Source: Ruminococcus sp. (GTDB lineage: Bacteria; Bacillota; Clostridia; Oscillospirales; Ruminococcaceae). From it: a stretch of DNA of 64,000 nt. The notes under the pieces are model-generated. The model searched no databases. It saw only the letters and a program-made list of their open reading frames with translations, and was not told the origin of the DNA. Shown piece by piece: positions 37,151 through 45,966 of the stretch (position 1 is its first letter; each line of letters opens with the position of its first letter). The translations under genes and the position numbers were made by a program. The stretch lies in contig JAFYUM010000006.1 in the NCBI GenBank assembly GCA_017558505.1, positions 1 through 64,000 of the forward strand. The letters are read 5' to 3'.

Positions 37151-37681
37151 ATGAAAAGAAAATTAGCATACGCATTTGTGACAGCTGTAATTACTGTTAT
37201 GTCAGCAAGTGCAATGGCAATGAACGCATTTGCAGAGGGCGAAACTGCGGCAACTTCTGCTGACGGACAGCAGGCTGCTTCAGGCGGAAGTGCTCTTATG
37301 CAGCTTGGACTTCCACTTGTTCTTATGTTCGTACTTCTCTACTTTATGGCAATCAGACCTCAGAAGAAGCGTGAGCAGGAAGCAAAGGAAATGCAGAACA
37401 GCTTACAGGTTGGCGACGAGATTATAACAAGTGGCGGTATCGTTGGTATGGTCGTACGTATCGGCGACGACACAGTTGTTATCGAAACCGGCGGTGAGCG
37501 TAATAAGCTCCGCATCAAGAAGTGGGCAATTGCTGAAAATGTTTCCGCTACAGAGCGTATTAAGGAATCACAGCCAAAGGCTAAAACAAAGCTTGCTGCT
37601 GCGGGCGTAACTGAAGAGGACGACAAGGACGAAAAGAAAAAGTCAAAGAAGAATAAGAAGTCTGAGGATTCCGAGGAATAA
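37151..37681 (+). CDS. yajC: Preprotein translocase subunit YajC, extended form
   Basis: 176 residues, against about 90-115 for most YajC. Core: one membrane helix (QLGLPLVLMFVLLYFMAIRP) followed by QKKREQEAKEMQNSLQVGDEIITSGGIVG, the diagnostic stretch. It carries an extra N-terminal signal-peptide-like segment (KRKLAYAFVTAVITVMSASA, then AMA-MNAFAEG), implying a secreted Ala/Ser-rich front half, and a Lys/Glu-rich cytosolic tail (KDEKKKSKKNKKSED). Works with SecDF. Followed closely by its usual small membrane partner. Confidence 0.92.
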   Translation: MKRKLAYAFVTAVITVMSASAMAMNAFAEGETAATSADGQQAASGGSALMQLGLPLVLMFVLLYFMAIRPQKKREQEAKEMQNSLQVGDEIITSGGIVGMVVRIGDDTVVIETGGERNKLRIKKWAIAENVSATERIKESQPKAKTKLAAAGVTEEDDKDEKKKSKKNKKSEDSEE

Positions 37682-37691
37682 AAAAGAAATA

Positions 37692-37730
37692 CTCCGCATA
37701 GTATTAAGTAATACTGTGCGGAGGTTTTTT
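37692..37730 (+). terminator. Terminator-like hairpin containing the next gene's ribosome site
   Basis: A 14-bp stem CTCCGCATAGTATT (37692-37705) / AATACTGTGCGGAG (37710-37723) with loop AAGT and one G-T pair, then GTTTTTT and directly ATG 37731. The only Shine-Dalgarno of the next gene (GCGGAGG) is the 3' arm of this stem. Confidence 0.8.
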
Positions 37731-38123
37731 ATGGGACGTTATAGAAAAAAGCTGTGGGACAGCACCTTTATCGGTTTTGCTTTATCAGTGGGATTCGGCT
37801 TGTTGTGCGGTTTTGTCTGCTGTGCAGTCTGTTCGGCAATTTCTTACTTTGTATTCAACGCAATGATGTTTACGGGGATTTTTACTGTTTTATCCCTTAT
37901 TGTCAGCGGATATTTCAGCGGATATCTCTGCGGAAAATATCGCCGCAGGTATGGTATGTATGAGGGAGCTATATGTGGGGGGATAATTTATCTTGTGTTT
38001 CTTGCTGTATCCCTTCAAATGGGCGGGATTATCTCGCTTGTTAAGCTTGTAATTCTTGTTGTATCGGGCGCGTTTGGCGGTGTATCGGGTGTTAATGCCA
38101 TAAGACCTAAAGGACTGATGTAG
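37731..38123 (+). CDS. Small membrane protein of the yajC-linked TIGR04086 type
   Basis: 130 residues with four hydrophobic helices (IGFALSVGFGLLCGFVCCAV, FTGIFTVLSLIVSGYFSGYL, CGGIIYLVFLAVSLQMGG, IISLVKLVILVVSGAFGGVS) and short basic loops. Proteins of this layout are typically encoded next to yajC in Clostridia (TIGR04086); the function is unknown. Its ribosome site is inside a terminator-like stem. Confidence 0.75.
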   Translation: MGRYRKKLWDSTFIGFALSVGFGLLCGFVCCAVCSAISYFVFNAMMFTGIFTVLSLIVSGYFSGYLCGKYRRRYGMYEGAICGGIIYLVFLAVSLQMGGIISLVKLVILVVSGAFGGVSGVNAIRPKGLM

Positions 38124-38131
38124 AATGTGAG

Positions 38132-38161
38132 AAAGGGATTCACGTGTTTGTGAATCCCTTT
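38132..38161. terminator. Bidirectional terminator
   Basis: A perfect 12-bp stem AAAGGGATTCAC (38132-38143) / GTGAATCCCTTT (38150-38161) with a six-base loop, between convergent genes. Confidence 0.85.
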
Positions 38162-38165
38162 AAAA

Positions 38166-39704
38166 TTAATAATCTCCGCTTGTGTCTTCCATGAGCATGA
38201 ATTCTATCTCATATTCTTCGATATTTCCGTCTTTGTCAACCTTTGCACAGGTTGCGGGAACGGTATCTCCTGCACCATAGCTTGCACTGATTGTATCATA
38301 GAGCTCGTCATATGTCTCAACGTGCTTACCGTCAATCTTTGTGATGAAATCGCCTATTTCAAGAGCCGTGTTGGCAATATCGCAATCCTGATTAATATCG
38401 TTGATATAAATTCCCTTGAAGTCGTCGGGGAGTTCATATCCCAGTTCCTGCTCAATTGTTAAGATGTTGGTCTCATTGCTCATATCAATGAGTGTAATAC
38501 CGATTCTGAAACGTCCGCTTATAAATCCGTTGCTTATAAGCTCCTCAATAATGGGTTTTGCCTCATTGATAGTAATTGCAAAACCAAGTCCCTCATAAAA
38601 TCCGCTGATGTACTTTGATGAGGTAATTCCAATAACCTGACCGTACATATTTACAAGTGCACCGCCTGAATTTCCGGGGGAAATAGCAGCATTTGTCTGT
38701 ATGCAGTTCATTTCAAAGCCTGTTGAATCGCTTCTGATTTCACGGTTTACAGCGGAAACAATGCCATTTGTTACAGTTCCCGTAAGACCTGCGGGATTGC
38801 CGATAGCTATAACCTGTTCGCCTACAACGACCTCATCAGAGTCACCAAGAACTGCGGGTACAAGATCGGAAGCGTTGATTTTCAGTACGGCTATATCAGT
38901 TTTTGAATCTCTGCCTACGATTGCCGCAGAATGAATCTTTCCGTCGGCAGTGTGTACATCGTGGTAGCCGTCAGCCTTTAAAACGTGGGCATTTGTTACA
39001 ATATATCCATCTTTGTTGAGGACAACTCCAGAGCCTGTTCCGCTGAGACTATTGTGAAAGGCATCGGAATATGCGTAAATTTCAACGATGGATTCTCTTA
39101 CGGCTGCTGCTGCTCCTTCTGTGGAATATCTGCCGTATTCATCAAGCTGTTCGGCTATTTTATCAGCTTCTTCAGGTTTGGAATTCTGAAAAATAACTAC
39201 CTTGTCAGAGTTATTTATATTGGCAATTCTGTCCTTGCTGGTGATAATGTCATATACAATGCCAAAAATTCCGATAAGTGCGGCAATAATTACAAGTACA
39301 AAGAAAATTACAACGATTGTCGTTTCACGTCGGCTGCGGAGTTTTGACTCTTTGGCTTCTGCTATCGCTTTTTGTTCGCGGGTCATAACATGAGAATATT
39401 GTACCGGATTTTGTTGTGTATAATTCTGGTTATATTGCGCTCTTTGATTTGGATTATAATGCTGTCTGTTAGAATTATATTGCTGCGTGTGCTCAGTGTA
39501 ACGGGGTGGATTAGGATTATATTGCTGAGTGTTCGGGTTTTGTTGCTGTGGATACCTGTTATAGCGAGGCTGATTTGGATTGTATTGCCCTCCGTTCGGA
39601 TTATGTTGCTGCACATCAGGGCGATATCCCTGTGGCTGCTGTCCTGTAGGGGGAGTTGTCTGTTCCCTCTGGAGTTCATTGAATACGTTATCTCTGCGGT
39701 CCAT
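38166..39704 (-). CDS. HtrA/DegP-type serine protease with Asn/Gln/Pro-rich cytosolic tail
   Basis: 512 residues: a disordered N-terminal tail of about 105 residues rich in Gln, Asn, Pro and Tyr (repeats of the QYNPN type), one membrane helix (about 130-153), a trypsin-like domain with His240 (VTNAHVL), Asp270 (KTDIAVL) and Ser346 (SPGNSGGAL), and a C-terminal PDZ domain (about 405-505). It is an extracytoplasmic quality-control protease. Encoded 9 bases after the histidine kinase in a regulator-kinase-htrA operon, as with CssRS- or WalRK-type systems. Confidence 0.94.
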   Translation of the reverse strand: MDRRDNVFNELQREQTTPPTGQQPQGYRPDVQQHNPNGGQYNPNQPRYNRYPQQQNPNTQQYNPNPPRYTEHTQQYNSNRQHYNPNQRAQYNQNYTQQNPVQYSHVMTREQKAIAEAKESKLRSRRETTIVVIFFVLVIIAALIGIFGIVYDIITSKDRIANINNSDKVVIFQNSKPEEADKIAEQLDEYGRYSTEGAAAAVRESIVEIYAYSDAFHNSLSGTGSGVVLNKDGYIVTNAHVLKADGYHDVHTADGKIHSAAIVGRDSKTDIAVLKINASDLVPAVLGDSDEVVVGEQVIAIGNPAGLTGTVTNGIVSAVNREIRSDSTGFEMNCIQTNAAISPGNSGGALVNMYGQVIGITSSKYISGFYEGLGFAITINEAKPIIEELISNGFISGRFRIGITLIDMSNETNILTIEQELGYELPDDFKGIYINDINQDCDIANTALEIGDFITKIDGKHVETYDELYDTISASYGAGDTVPATCAKVDKDGNIEEYEIEFMLMEDTSGDY

Positions 39705-39713
39705 ATTTGCTCC

Positions 39714-41177
39714 TTAATTCTGTTTTTCTTTTTCTGTTTTGGTACAATCCCTGGGGACATGCACCAAAAATTCTGTATATTCACCCTCAACGCTCTTTAC
39801 AACGATATGACCGTTGTGCAGGTGAACAATTTTACGGGATATTGACAATCCCAGTCCAAGTCCTGTGGTATCTTTTCCACGGGAGGAATCGGTTTTGTAG
39901 AAACGGTTGAAAACCTGTTCGATTTCGTTATCTTTAAGGCCTTCGCCCGTATTTCTCACACCTATAATGCATTCATCACCTTTTTCATCAAAAGTAAAGG
40001 AAAGAGTACCGTTTTCATTTACGAATTTCACTGCATTTTCAACAAGGTTATATATAACCTGCTGCATAAGGTCAGCGTCAACAATAGCATAAAGGCGGCT
40101 GCTGTCCAGTTCTTCCACCTCAAGATTTTTCTCCTCTATACGCTTTTCAAACATGAGAACAACCTTGATTACAAGCTCTGTAAGATTTGTCTCCTTGAAG
40201 TTGGGACGCATTGTACCCGACTCAAATCGGCTCATGTTGAGCATTGAACTAATGAGTATTCGCAGACGCTGAATTTCCTGTGATACAAGTATAAGATATT
40301 CCTGCTGACGGCTTTTCTTTATTGTGCCGTCAAGGATACCATCAACAAATCCGCCTATTGTCGTCATAGGTGTACGAAGCTCATGAGAAACATTGGAAAT
40401 AAAAGTACTGCTTGTTTCCTCGCTTTTTTCAACATTTGACGCAAGGGTGTTGACAAGGTCGCATATACGTTTGAAATTGGGTGAAATATCTGTGGAGAGC
40501 TTTTCTGTGAAGTTATCCTTTGAATATTCCTCCACAATGCGGAGAAACTCCTCCTCAAACTGTAAATTGGCTTTGATTTTGCGTTTGAACACGAAAAAGC
40601 AGCCTATAAAAAAGAGGAGGGAAATGGAAGCATACGAAGCAACGATGATTATTGTACAGATTTCAGCCTGTTCAGTTGTACCTGCGGCAAGTACATACAT
40701 AGGTGTATACTTGCCGTCGCTTTCACGTAAAAAAATCTTTGTGATGTAATTGAATGAGGGGATATTCTGTGAAAGATATTTTGAACTCAATCCAAGTATA
40801 TCGCCTTTTTCCAATTCCGACATGGTTGATTTTGTAAGCTTTCTTGAAAGGTTGCCGTCAGGGGCGGCAAGGCATGTGCCGTCGCTGTTAAAAAGATATA
40901 TACGTACTTCCTGTTCACGTGTGAATTTGCTGCACAGATAATCTGCACTGTGGATATAGGTATTTTTATCCCGTGCGTATTCGTCGGTAATGCAGCTTAT
41001 GAACAGATCACCTGCTGATTTTACCTTATCAAGCTGTCCCTTACGGACCAGATTTGAACTGATATTGATAATAACAGCACCAATCAAAAGTAAAACAGAT
41101 GCGATTACTACTATCGTAAGTCTGAACATCTGAAAGTAGGAGCTGTTTTTTGCTTTCAAGGCAATCACTTCTTTCAT
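39714..41177 (-). CDS. Membrane sensor histidine kinase
   Basis: 487 residues: membrane helices at about 20-42 and 177-200 flank an extracellular sensor of about 130 residues. Then comes a HAMP-like linker, HisKA with FISNVSHELRTPMTTIGGFV, and HATPase (LVENAVKF N box, VRNTGEGL, TTGLGLGLSISRKI). Partner of the adjacent OmpR-type regulator. ATG 41177 has a weak ribosome site; a TTG six codons in (41159) has a better-placed AAAGAAGTG and could be the true start. Confidence 0.94.
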   Translation of the reverse strand: MKEVIALKAKNSSYFQMFRLTIVVIASVLLLIGAVIINISSNLVRKGQLDKVKSAGDLFISCITDEYARDKNTYIHSADYLCSKFTREQEVRIYLFNSDGTCLAAPDGNLSRKLTKSTMSELEKGDILGLSSKYLSQNIPSFNYITKIFLRESDGKYTPMYVLAAGTTEQAEICTIIIVASYASISLLFFIGCFFVFKRKIKANLQFEEEFLRIVEEYSKDNFTEKLSTDISPNFKRICDLVNTLASNVEKSEETSSTFISNVSHELRTPMTTIGGFVDGILDGTIKKSRQQEYLILVSQEIQRLRILISSMLNMSRFESGTMRPNFKETNLTELVIKVVLMFEKRIEEKNLEVEELDSSRLYAIVDADLMQQVIYNLVENAVKFVNENGTLSFTFDEKGDECIIGVRNTGEGLKDNEIEQVFNRFYKTDSSRGKDTTGLGLGLSISRKIVHLHNGHIVVKSVEGEYTEFLVHVPRDCTKTEKEKQN

Positions 41178-41237
41178 TTTAGATGTAGGGAATAAATAAG
41201 GGGACAGATTTACTGCCCCCTGATAAGAAGCAGGGAA

Positions 41238-41945
41238 TTATTCTTCCTCTTCTGCCTCGAATTTATATCCTACGCCCCAGACTGTTTTAAGTGCCCATTT
41301 TTCGGAAATGCCTTCAAGCTTTTCACGGAGTCTTTTGATATGAACATCAATTGTTCTGGAGTCACCGTAGTATTCAAAACCCCATACTTCGTCAAGAAGC
41401 TGATCTCTTGTGTATACTCTGTTGGGATTTGCAGCGAGATAATAGAGAAGTTCAAGCTCCTTCGGGGGAGTATCTATGATTTTTCCGTTGACTTTGAGCT
41501 CATAGCGTGTCATATTAACGGAAAGCTTTTCATAACGCACTTCCTTGACTTCGGGCTCTACGTTGATATTGCCCACACGGCGGGTAACGGCGTTGATACG
41601 TGCGATAACCTCCTTTGCGTCGAAAGGCTTTACGATGTAATCATCCGCACCCAGTTCAAGACCGATAACCTTGTCGATAGTTTCGCCCTTTGCGGTAATC
41701 ATGATAATCGGCACATTTGACTTTTTGCGGATTTCACGACATACCTGCCAGCCGTCAATTCCGGGGAGCATAATATCGAGAAGAACCATATCGGGTTTGA
41801 GGGCGTTGAATTTTACAACAGCTTCTTCGCCGTCATGGGAGAGAATAACGCTGTAGCCGTCTTTTTCCAGATAGAGTCGGAGCAGATCGCATATATTCTT
41901 GTCGTCGTCAACAATTAAAATTTTCAGACTTTTTTCATTTGCCAT
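41238..41945 (-). CDS. OmpR/PhoB-family response regulator
   Basis: 235 residues: receiver with IVDDD, phospho-Asp in VLLDIMLPGIDG, Thr in MITAKG and Lys in IVKPFD; C-terminal winged helix (ELELLYYLAANPNRVYTRDQ, SRTIDVHIKRLREKL). First gene of the regulator-kinase-htrA operon with its own promoter. An envelope-stress role is inferred from the HtrA partner. Confidence 0.95.
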   Translation of the reverse strand: MANEKSLKILIVDDDKNICDLLRLYLEKDGYSVILSHDGEEAVVKFNALKPDMVLLDIMLPGIDGWQVCREIRKKSNVPIIMITAKGETIDKVIGLELGADDYIVKPFDAKEVIARINAVTRRVGNINVEPEVKEVRYEKLSVNMTRYELKVNGKIIDTPPKELELLYYLAANPNRVYTRDQLLDEVWGFEYYGDSRTIDVHIKRLREKLEGISEKWALKTVWGVGYKFEAEEEE

Positions 41946-42028
41946 TTTACAGACCTTCTTTCTTGTAGTGGAGTATATTTAAGTATGCCGGTAATAGTAC
42001 CCGACTATATTTTCTTATAATATATTCT

Positions 42029-42057
42029 ATTATACCGCAAAATAACAAAAAAGTCAA
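42029..42057 (-). promoter_or_regulatory. Promoter of the regulator-kinase-htrA operon
   Basis: Minus strand: TTGACT (42057-42052), 17 bases, TATAAT (42034-42029). An untranslated leader of about 80 bases precedes the ATG at 41945. Confidence 0.8.
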
Positions 42058-42119
42058 TTGATTTCTGAAAAAATATTATGAGAATTTGAACATGTTTTGA
42101 ATAGAACGTTATACAGAGT

Positions 42120-42143
42120 AAAAGCCGAGGATTTCTCCTCGGC
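42120..42143 (-). terminator. Terminator after TPR-like gene
   Basis: Minus strand: GCCGAGGA, loop GAAA, TCCTCGGC, then TTTT (42123-42120). A tight tetraloop hairpin just past the stop at 42150. Confidence 0.85.
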
Positions 42144-42149
42144 CCTGAA

Positions 42150-43232
42150 TTAGTTTTTAGATATATTTTCTCTGTTAGCAGCTGCCTGGTCAGGTGATGC
42201 TCCCTGCTTGGGTATAAACATCGGAGAATTAGGATCAATTTTAAGAATAAGCTCCTTAACGTGCTCATCTCTTGTGAGATTGTATGTCATTTTAAGTGCC
42301 TGTAAAGCGTTGGGATAATCCTTTCTTGAAAGGAAATATGATGAAAGCTGTGCACAAACCTCTATAACAGTCTTGTCAGGACCAAAGTCAATGTCATACT
42401 TCTTCATTGTGTTGATAAGCTGCTGATGTGTGGGACGCATAATCGGTGAACCCTTAAGATCTGAAAGGTGCTTCATTTCAAGTGGTACAGCAGAATTAGG
42501 TGCGAACATGATACTTGCAGTATAGAATACGCCTGCATCCTCAAAATCAGCAAATGATGTGAGAATGTAACCGATATTTGCATAACATCTTGCAATTGCA
42601 ACGGGAGATGAAGCTATTTTGAGAGTATCACGTGAAACTTCAATAACCATTCTCTTGTTGCGGATAAGCTTATAAACTTCACAAAGCTCAAATCTTGGAG
42701 CAACGTCTACAGGGTTGTACTCAATAGCTGTTTCAAGAACAGGAATAGCGTCAATGTTTGAGCCTGTTTCTACAAGAAGATAAGCGTATGTGGTGATGAA
42801 AGATGAAAAATCAAAGGGAGTACGGTTTAATATCTTGTCATCCTTAAAAAGTATCTGACAGAGATTATCCTCAAAAGGATTGCGGAGAGAAACAAATTTT
42901 GCTGTTTCTGTAGGTGCATACTCCTGAACGATTTTATTGTACAGCTTTTCTGCAAGAGGAAGTGCCTGTACTGCCTTCTTTTCTTCAATAAGAGCAACAA
43001 TCTTCTGGTGGTATTCATCAAGTCGCATACCGTCGATATGTGTAAGGCGTTCGATTTCTTTCTTTCTGTCCTCGGGCATAATTTCAAGAAGAAGCTCGCC
43101 TACAACGTTAATACCGTCAAGATTGCCTTCTTCTGCATATTTTTCGCCGGCAGCTTTAAGCATTTTTTCATTTTCTTCAAGTGAATCTCCAAGCTTTGCA
43201 CGGAGTTCCTTGATAATATCATTTCTATCCAT
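42150..43232 (-). CDS. TPR-like helical repeat protein
   Basis: 360 residues, soluble, predicted helical. Segments such as NIDAIPVLETAIEYNPVDVA, PVAIARCYANIGYILTSFAD and DYPNALQALKMTYNLTRDEH have the alanine/leucine/tyrosine spacing of tetratricopeptide repeats. A central hydrophobic-polar region (PFEDNLCQILFKDD) precedes them. I do not recognise a named family. It lies 60 bases downstream of the motif-rich disordered protein, so it may be its binding partner (inference). Confidence 0.65.
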   Translation of the reverse strand: MDRNDIIKELRAKLGDSLEENEKMLKAAGEKYAEEGNLDGINVVGELLLEIMPEDRKKEIERLTHIDGMRLDEYHQKIVALIEEKKAVQALPLAEKLYNKIVQEYAPTETAKFVSLRNPFEDNLCQILFKDDKILNRTPFDFSSFITTYAYLLVETGSNIDAIPVLETAIEYNPVDVAPRFELCEVYKLIRNKRMVIEVSRDTLKIASSPVAIARCYANIGYILTSFADFEDAGVFYTASIMFAPNSAVPLEMKHLSDLKGSPIMRPTHQQLINTMKKYDIDFGPDKTVIEVCAQLSSYFLSRKDYPNALQALKMTYNLTRDEHVKELILKIDPNSPMFIPKQGASPDQAAANRENISKN

Positions 43233-43252
43233 ATTTTCAACCTCATTTTTTT

Positions 43253-43285
43253 AAAGTTATCCTGCCATTACGGCAGGATAACTTT
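43253..43285. other. Perfect 14-bp hairpin between motif-repeat and TPR-like genes
   Basis: AAAGTTATCCTGCC (43253-43266), loop ATTAC, GGCAGGATAACTTT (43272-43285). The T-tract follows only on the plus strand, opposite to the genes, while the minus-strand transcript continues with A. It is therefore not a normal terminator for the operon; it could stop antisense RNA or protect the mRNA. Confidence 0.6.
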
Positions 43286-43292
43286 TTTATTT

Positions 43293-45635
43293 TTATTTTC
43301 TTTTTGCCATTTCCTTCTGGAATTTAGCGTCTATTTTGTCCTGCTTTTTCTTTGCTTTCAGCTCTGATTTTGAAAGGAATCTCTCATCGGGCTGAACAGG
43401 CTTTGGTGCAGGTGCTGCAGGTCTTGGAGAATATGTGGTTTTCTGTGTGGGAACCTTGTATTCCTGATATGAAGGAATATTTGTCTGAATTTTTGCCTCG
43501 GCCATTTTCTTTTCTTTAAGTGAATTATCTCCAAGCTGTGAAAGAACATCTTCAACGGAGTTGAGGACGCTTGTTCTCTGCTGTAATCCCTGTGTTTCTG
43601 TAAGGCTCTGGTTTGCGTATTCCTTTGACTCGGAAATAGCAGAAATAAATGCCTGTGATGTAGCCTTTGAATGGGGATTTGTTGCAATTTTCGATACGTT
43701 TGCAGTTACGGGATCGCCCTTTGCAGCATTTGCAGCGGCAATTTTCTGTCCGGGAGTCATATCCTTTGTGGAAGTCGGAACTTCCTTTGCTGCAGCAATA
43801 GCATCACGGAGACGTGTGTTCTGATTGAATCTCTGGCTGAATGTGGTTGCTGTGGGAGCAGGGATACTCTGTCCGGGCAGCGGTGCAAGAACAGGCTGAC
43901 CATTCTGGTCGTAGCTCTGAATCTGCATCTGTACATATGAATATATAGGCTGGTTAAGGCTGTCATAGCCTGTAATCTGCGGTACGGAAAGAATCTGACC
44001 TACAGGAGCAGCAGCATTCGGAACAGCTGCAACAGGTCGAACAGGTACGGGAGTTGGCTGAACAGGCGCAGGCTGCACGGGAGCTGCAACTGGCTGAACT
44101 GGCACAGGAGCAGGTTTAACAGGAGTCGCAGCAGGCTGCACAGGAGCTGCCTGTGTGGGAACAGCGCCTACAGGTGTAGGCTGTGTGTTCAGAGCGTTCA
44201 GGGCATCTGAAATATCGTCAATAACAGGTTGAGCCTGAACAGGCTGAGCAGGTGCAGGAGCAGGTGCTGATACAGCAGGGTTGCTTATTGCAGAAATAGC
44301 GTCTGAAATATCATCGAGAACAGGTGCCTTTTCTTCCTTGGGTTCAAGTTCGGGCGAGATGAGATCGAATGAGCTGTCATCGTCGTCCTCTGAAATATCT
44401 TCAAGTACAAGCTCATCTTGTACCTGTGCCTTGGGTGCAGCAGGAATATTCATAGCTGAAATAGCTGCGGAAATATCATCAATAACAGGCATCGGCTCCG
44501 GAGTTGGTGCGGGTTTGATTTTCTCAACAGGAGCGGACTGAAGGGGAGCAGACTGAACAGGTGTCTGTGGAATGTTGCCTCCGATATCTTCGAGAACAGG
44601 TGCTTTTATTTCTTCTGCGACAGCAGCAGGCTGTACAGGAGTAGCTTCAGGAAGATTTTCTTCGATATTATCAAGAACGGGAGGAGCAGGTATCTCGTCA
44701 ACAGTCTTTACTTCTTCAGCTATCATATCGGAAATATCAGGCTCGTCGGAGAAAAGCTGATTTGCCAGTGTATTCCAGTCGTCCATAAAATCCCGTGGAG
44801 TGTTTTCAGTCTGTGCGGGCTGTACAGAAACGGGTTCTTCTGCTTTGGCTGAAGATATGTAAACGTTATTTTCTACAGCCGCAAGTGCTGCGGAGATATC
44901 ATCAATAACAGGTGGTGTTGCAGGCTCTGCTGGTGGAGCAGGCTGTGCTTCTTCCACTGCTGTGTCAGAAACTGCAAACTGTGCAAGGAAGTCTGTTTCA
45001 CTGTCGGTTGTATCTTCCTGCTGTGCCTCATCGGGCTTCTGGATAGCAAACTGTGCAAGGAAGTCGTCGACAGGAGGTGCTTCTTCCTGTGGTGCAGGAG
45101 CAGGCTTCTCGTCGAAAAGTACGGGACGCTCTGCCTCAAAATAATTATTTGTTTTTTCTTCCTGCTCAACGGGCTTCTGAATTGCAAACTGTGCGAGGTC
45201 GTCGTTGAGTGCGGGAGCTCCGTTAGGCTGATAAGCAGGCTTTGGCTGTTCCTGGACGGGAGCAGGTGCAGGAGCAGGAGCAGGTGACTGTGCCTGTACG
45301 GGCTGTGTTGGCTGTACGTTCTGGGCAGATGTAATCTTTGCTGTTGTGTTGCCGAGAGGGATGATACCCTCATCACCCATGCCTTTTTTTGCTTTCAGGC
45401 GTTCCTCTTTGAGAATTGCCTTCATTTCCTTCTGGTCAGATTTAATCATTTCCTTGGCGATTTTTGTCTTGCATCTTTCGCAGGTAATTTCGCCTAAATC
45501 TGTCATGTTTCCGCCGCGGCGGTAGCGGGTTGCGTATTCAGGCTTCATCAGATTGATGCCGCAGCCTGTTCTTTTGTCATTAAAAGTTCCGTGAACCTCG
45601 TCGTTAAATGAAGTTGTTACAAGGGTAATATACAT
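43293..45635 (-). CDS. Disordered Pro/Ala-rich protein with repeated short motifs
   Basis: 780 residues. The first 85 look folded, with Cys25 and a CERC pair (52-55), then a Lys-rich helix. From about 100 to 640 it is Pro/Ala/Gln-rich and probably disordered, carrying two repeated motifs: FLAQFAIQKP-like (about 145, 190, 214) and an acidic-hydrophobic PVIDDIS-like motif (about 242, 318, 345, 382, 408, 437, 469). The tail is Lys-rich (ELKAKKKQDK...). ATG 45635 follows GGAGAAGG; an in-frame TTG four codons earlier was rejected. Upstream of the TPR-like gene. Function unknown; it looks like a multivalent cytosolic scaffold, since no signal peptide is seen. Confidence 0.75.
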   Translation of the reverse strand: MYITLVTTSFNDEVHGTFNDKRTGCGINLMKPEYATRYRRGGNMTDLGEITCERCKTKIAKEMIKSDQKEMKAILKEERLKAKKGMGDEGIIPLGNTTAKITSAQNVQPTQPVQAQSPAPAPAPAPVQEQPKPAYQPNGAPALNDDLAQFAIQKPVEQEEKTNNYFEAERPVLFDEKPAPAPQEEAPPVDDFLAQFAIQKPDEAQQEDTTDSETDFLAQFAVSDTAVEEAQPAPPAEPATPPVIDDISAALAAVENNVYISSAKAEEPVSVQPAQTENTPRDFMDDWNTLANQLFSDEPDISDMIAEEVKTVDEIPAPPVLDNIEENLPEATPVQPAAVAEEIKAPVLEDIGGNIPQTPVQSAPLQSAPVEKIKPAPTPEPMPVIDDISAAISAMNIPAAPKAQVQDELVLEDISEDDDDSSFDLISPELEPKEEKAPVLDDISDAISAISNPAVSAPAPAPAQPVQAQPVIDDISDALNALNTQPTPVGAVPTQAAPVQPAATPVKPAPVPVQPVAAPVQPAPVQPTPVPVRPVAAVPNAAAPVGQILSVPQITGYDSLNQPIYSYVQMQIQSYDQNGQPVLAPLPGQSIPAPTATTFSQRFNQNTRLRDAIAAAKEVPTSTKDMTPGQKIAAANAAKGDPVTANVSKIATNPHSKATSQAFISAISESKEYANQSLTETQGLQQRTSVLNSVEDVLSQLGDNSLKEKKMAEAKIQTNIPSYQEYKVPTQKTTYSPRPAAPAPKPVQPDERFLSKSELKAKKKQDKIDAKFQKEMAKRK

Positions 45636-45767
45636 AACCTTCTCCAATCCTGCATTCCTTACTAAAGATATGCAGCCTACGCTTTACGGCAGCGGGGGAG
45701 CCGTTCTTTAGAAATGCTCCGGCAATTCATATTGCCTTTACGCATACTTTCCATTCTATCATGTTCT

Positions 45768-45796
45768 ATTATACATCATTTCACAAAAAAAATCAA
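45768..45796 (-). promoter_or_regulatory. Promoter of the motif-repeat / TPR operon
   Basis: Minus strand: TTGATT (45796-45791), 17 bases, TATAAT (45773-45768), leaving a leader of about 125 bases before the ATG at 45635. Confidence 0.7.
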
Positions 45797-45966
45797 CAGT
45801 TTTTTTAGAATTAAGTGGTAAAAATATACTAAAAATTAAATTTTCAGCGGAAATAACAAATTGTTATTGATTTTTTTGTCCATAATTTCACGCATTGTTA
45901 CAAATTTTGTGAATGCTTTCAACAACTCTGATGGGATAATAGTCACAAAGGGTTTTATTGTCGTGC

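Noticed and set aside
39400..39620. CRISPR-like short repeats
   Set aside because: These are Asn/Gln/Pro-Tyr codon repeats in the HtrA tail, irregular in spacing and coding.
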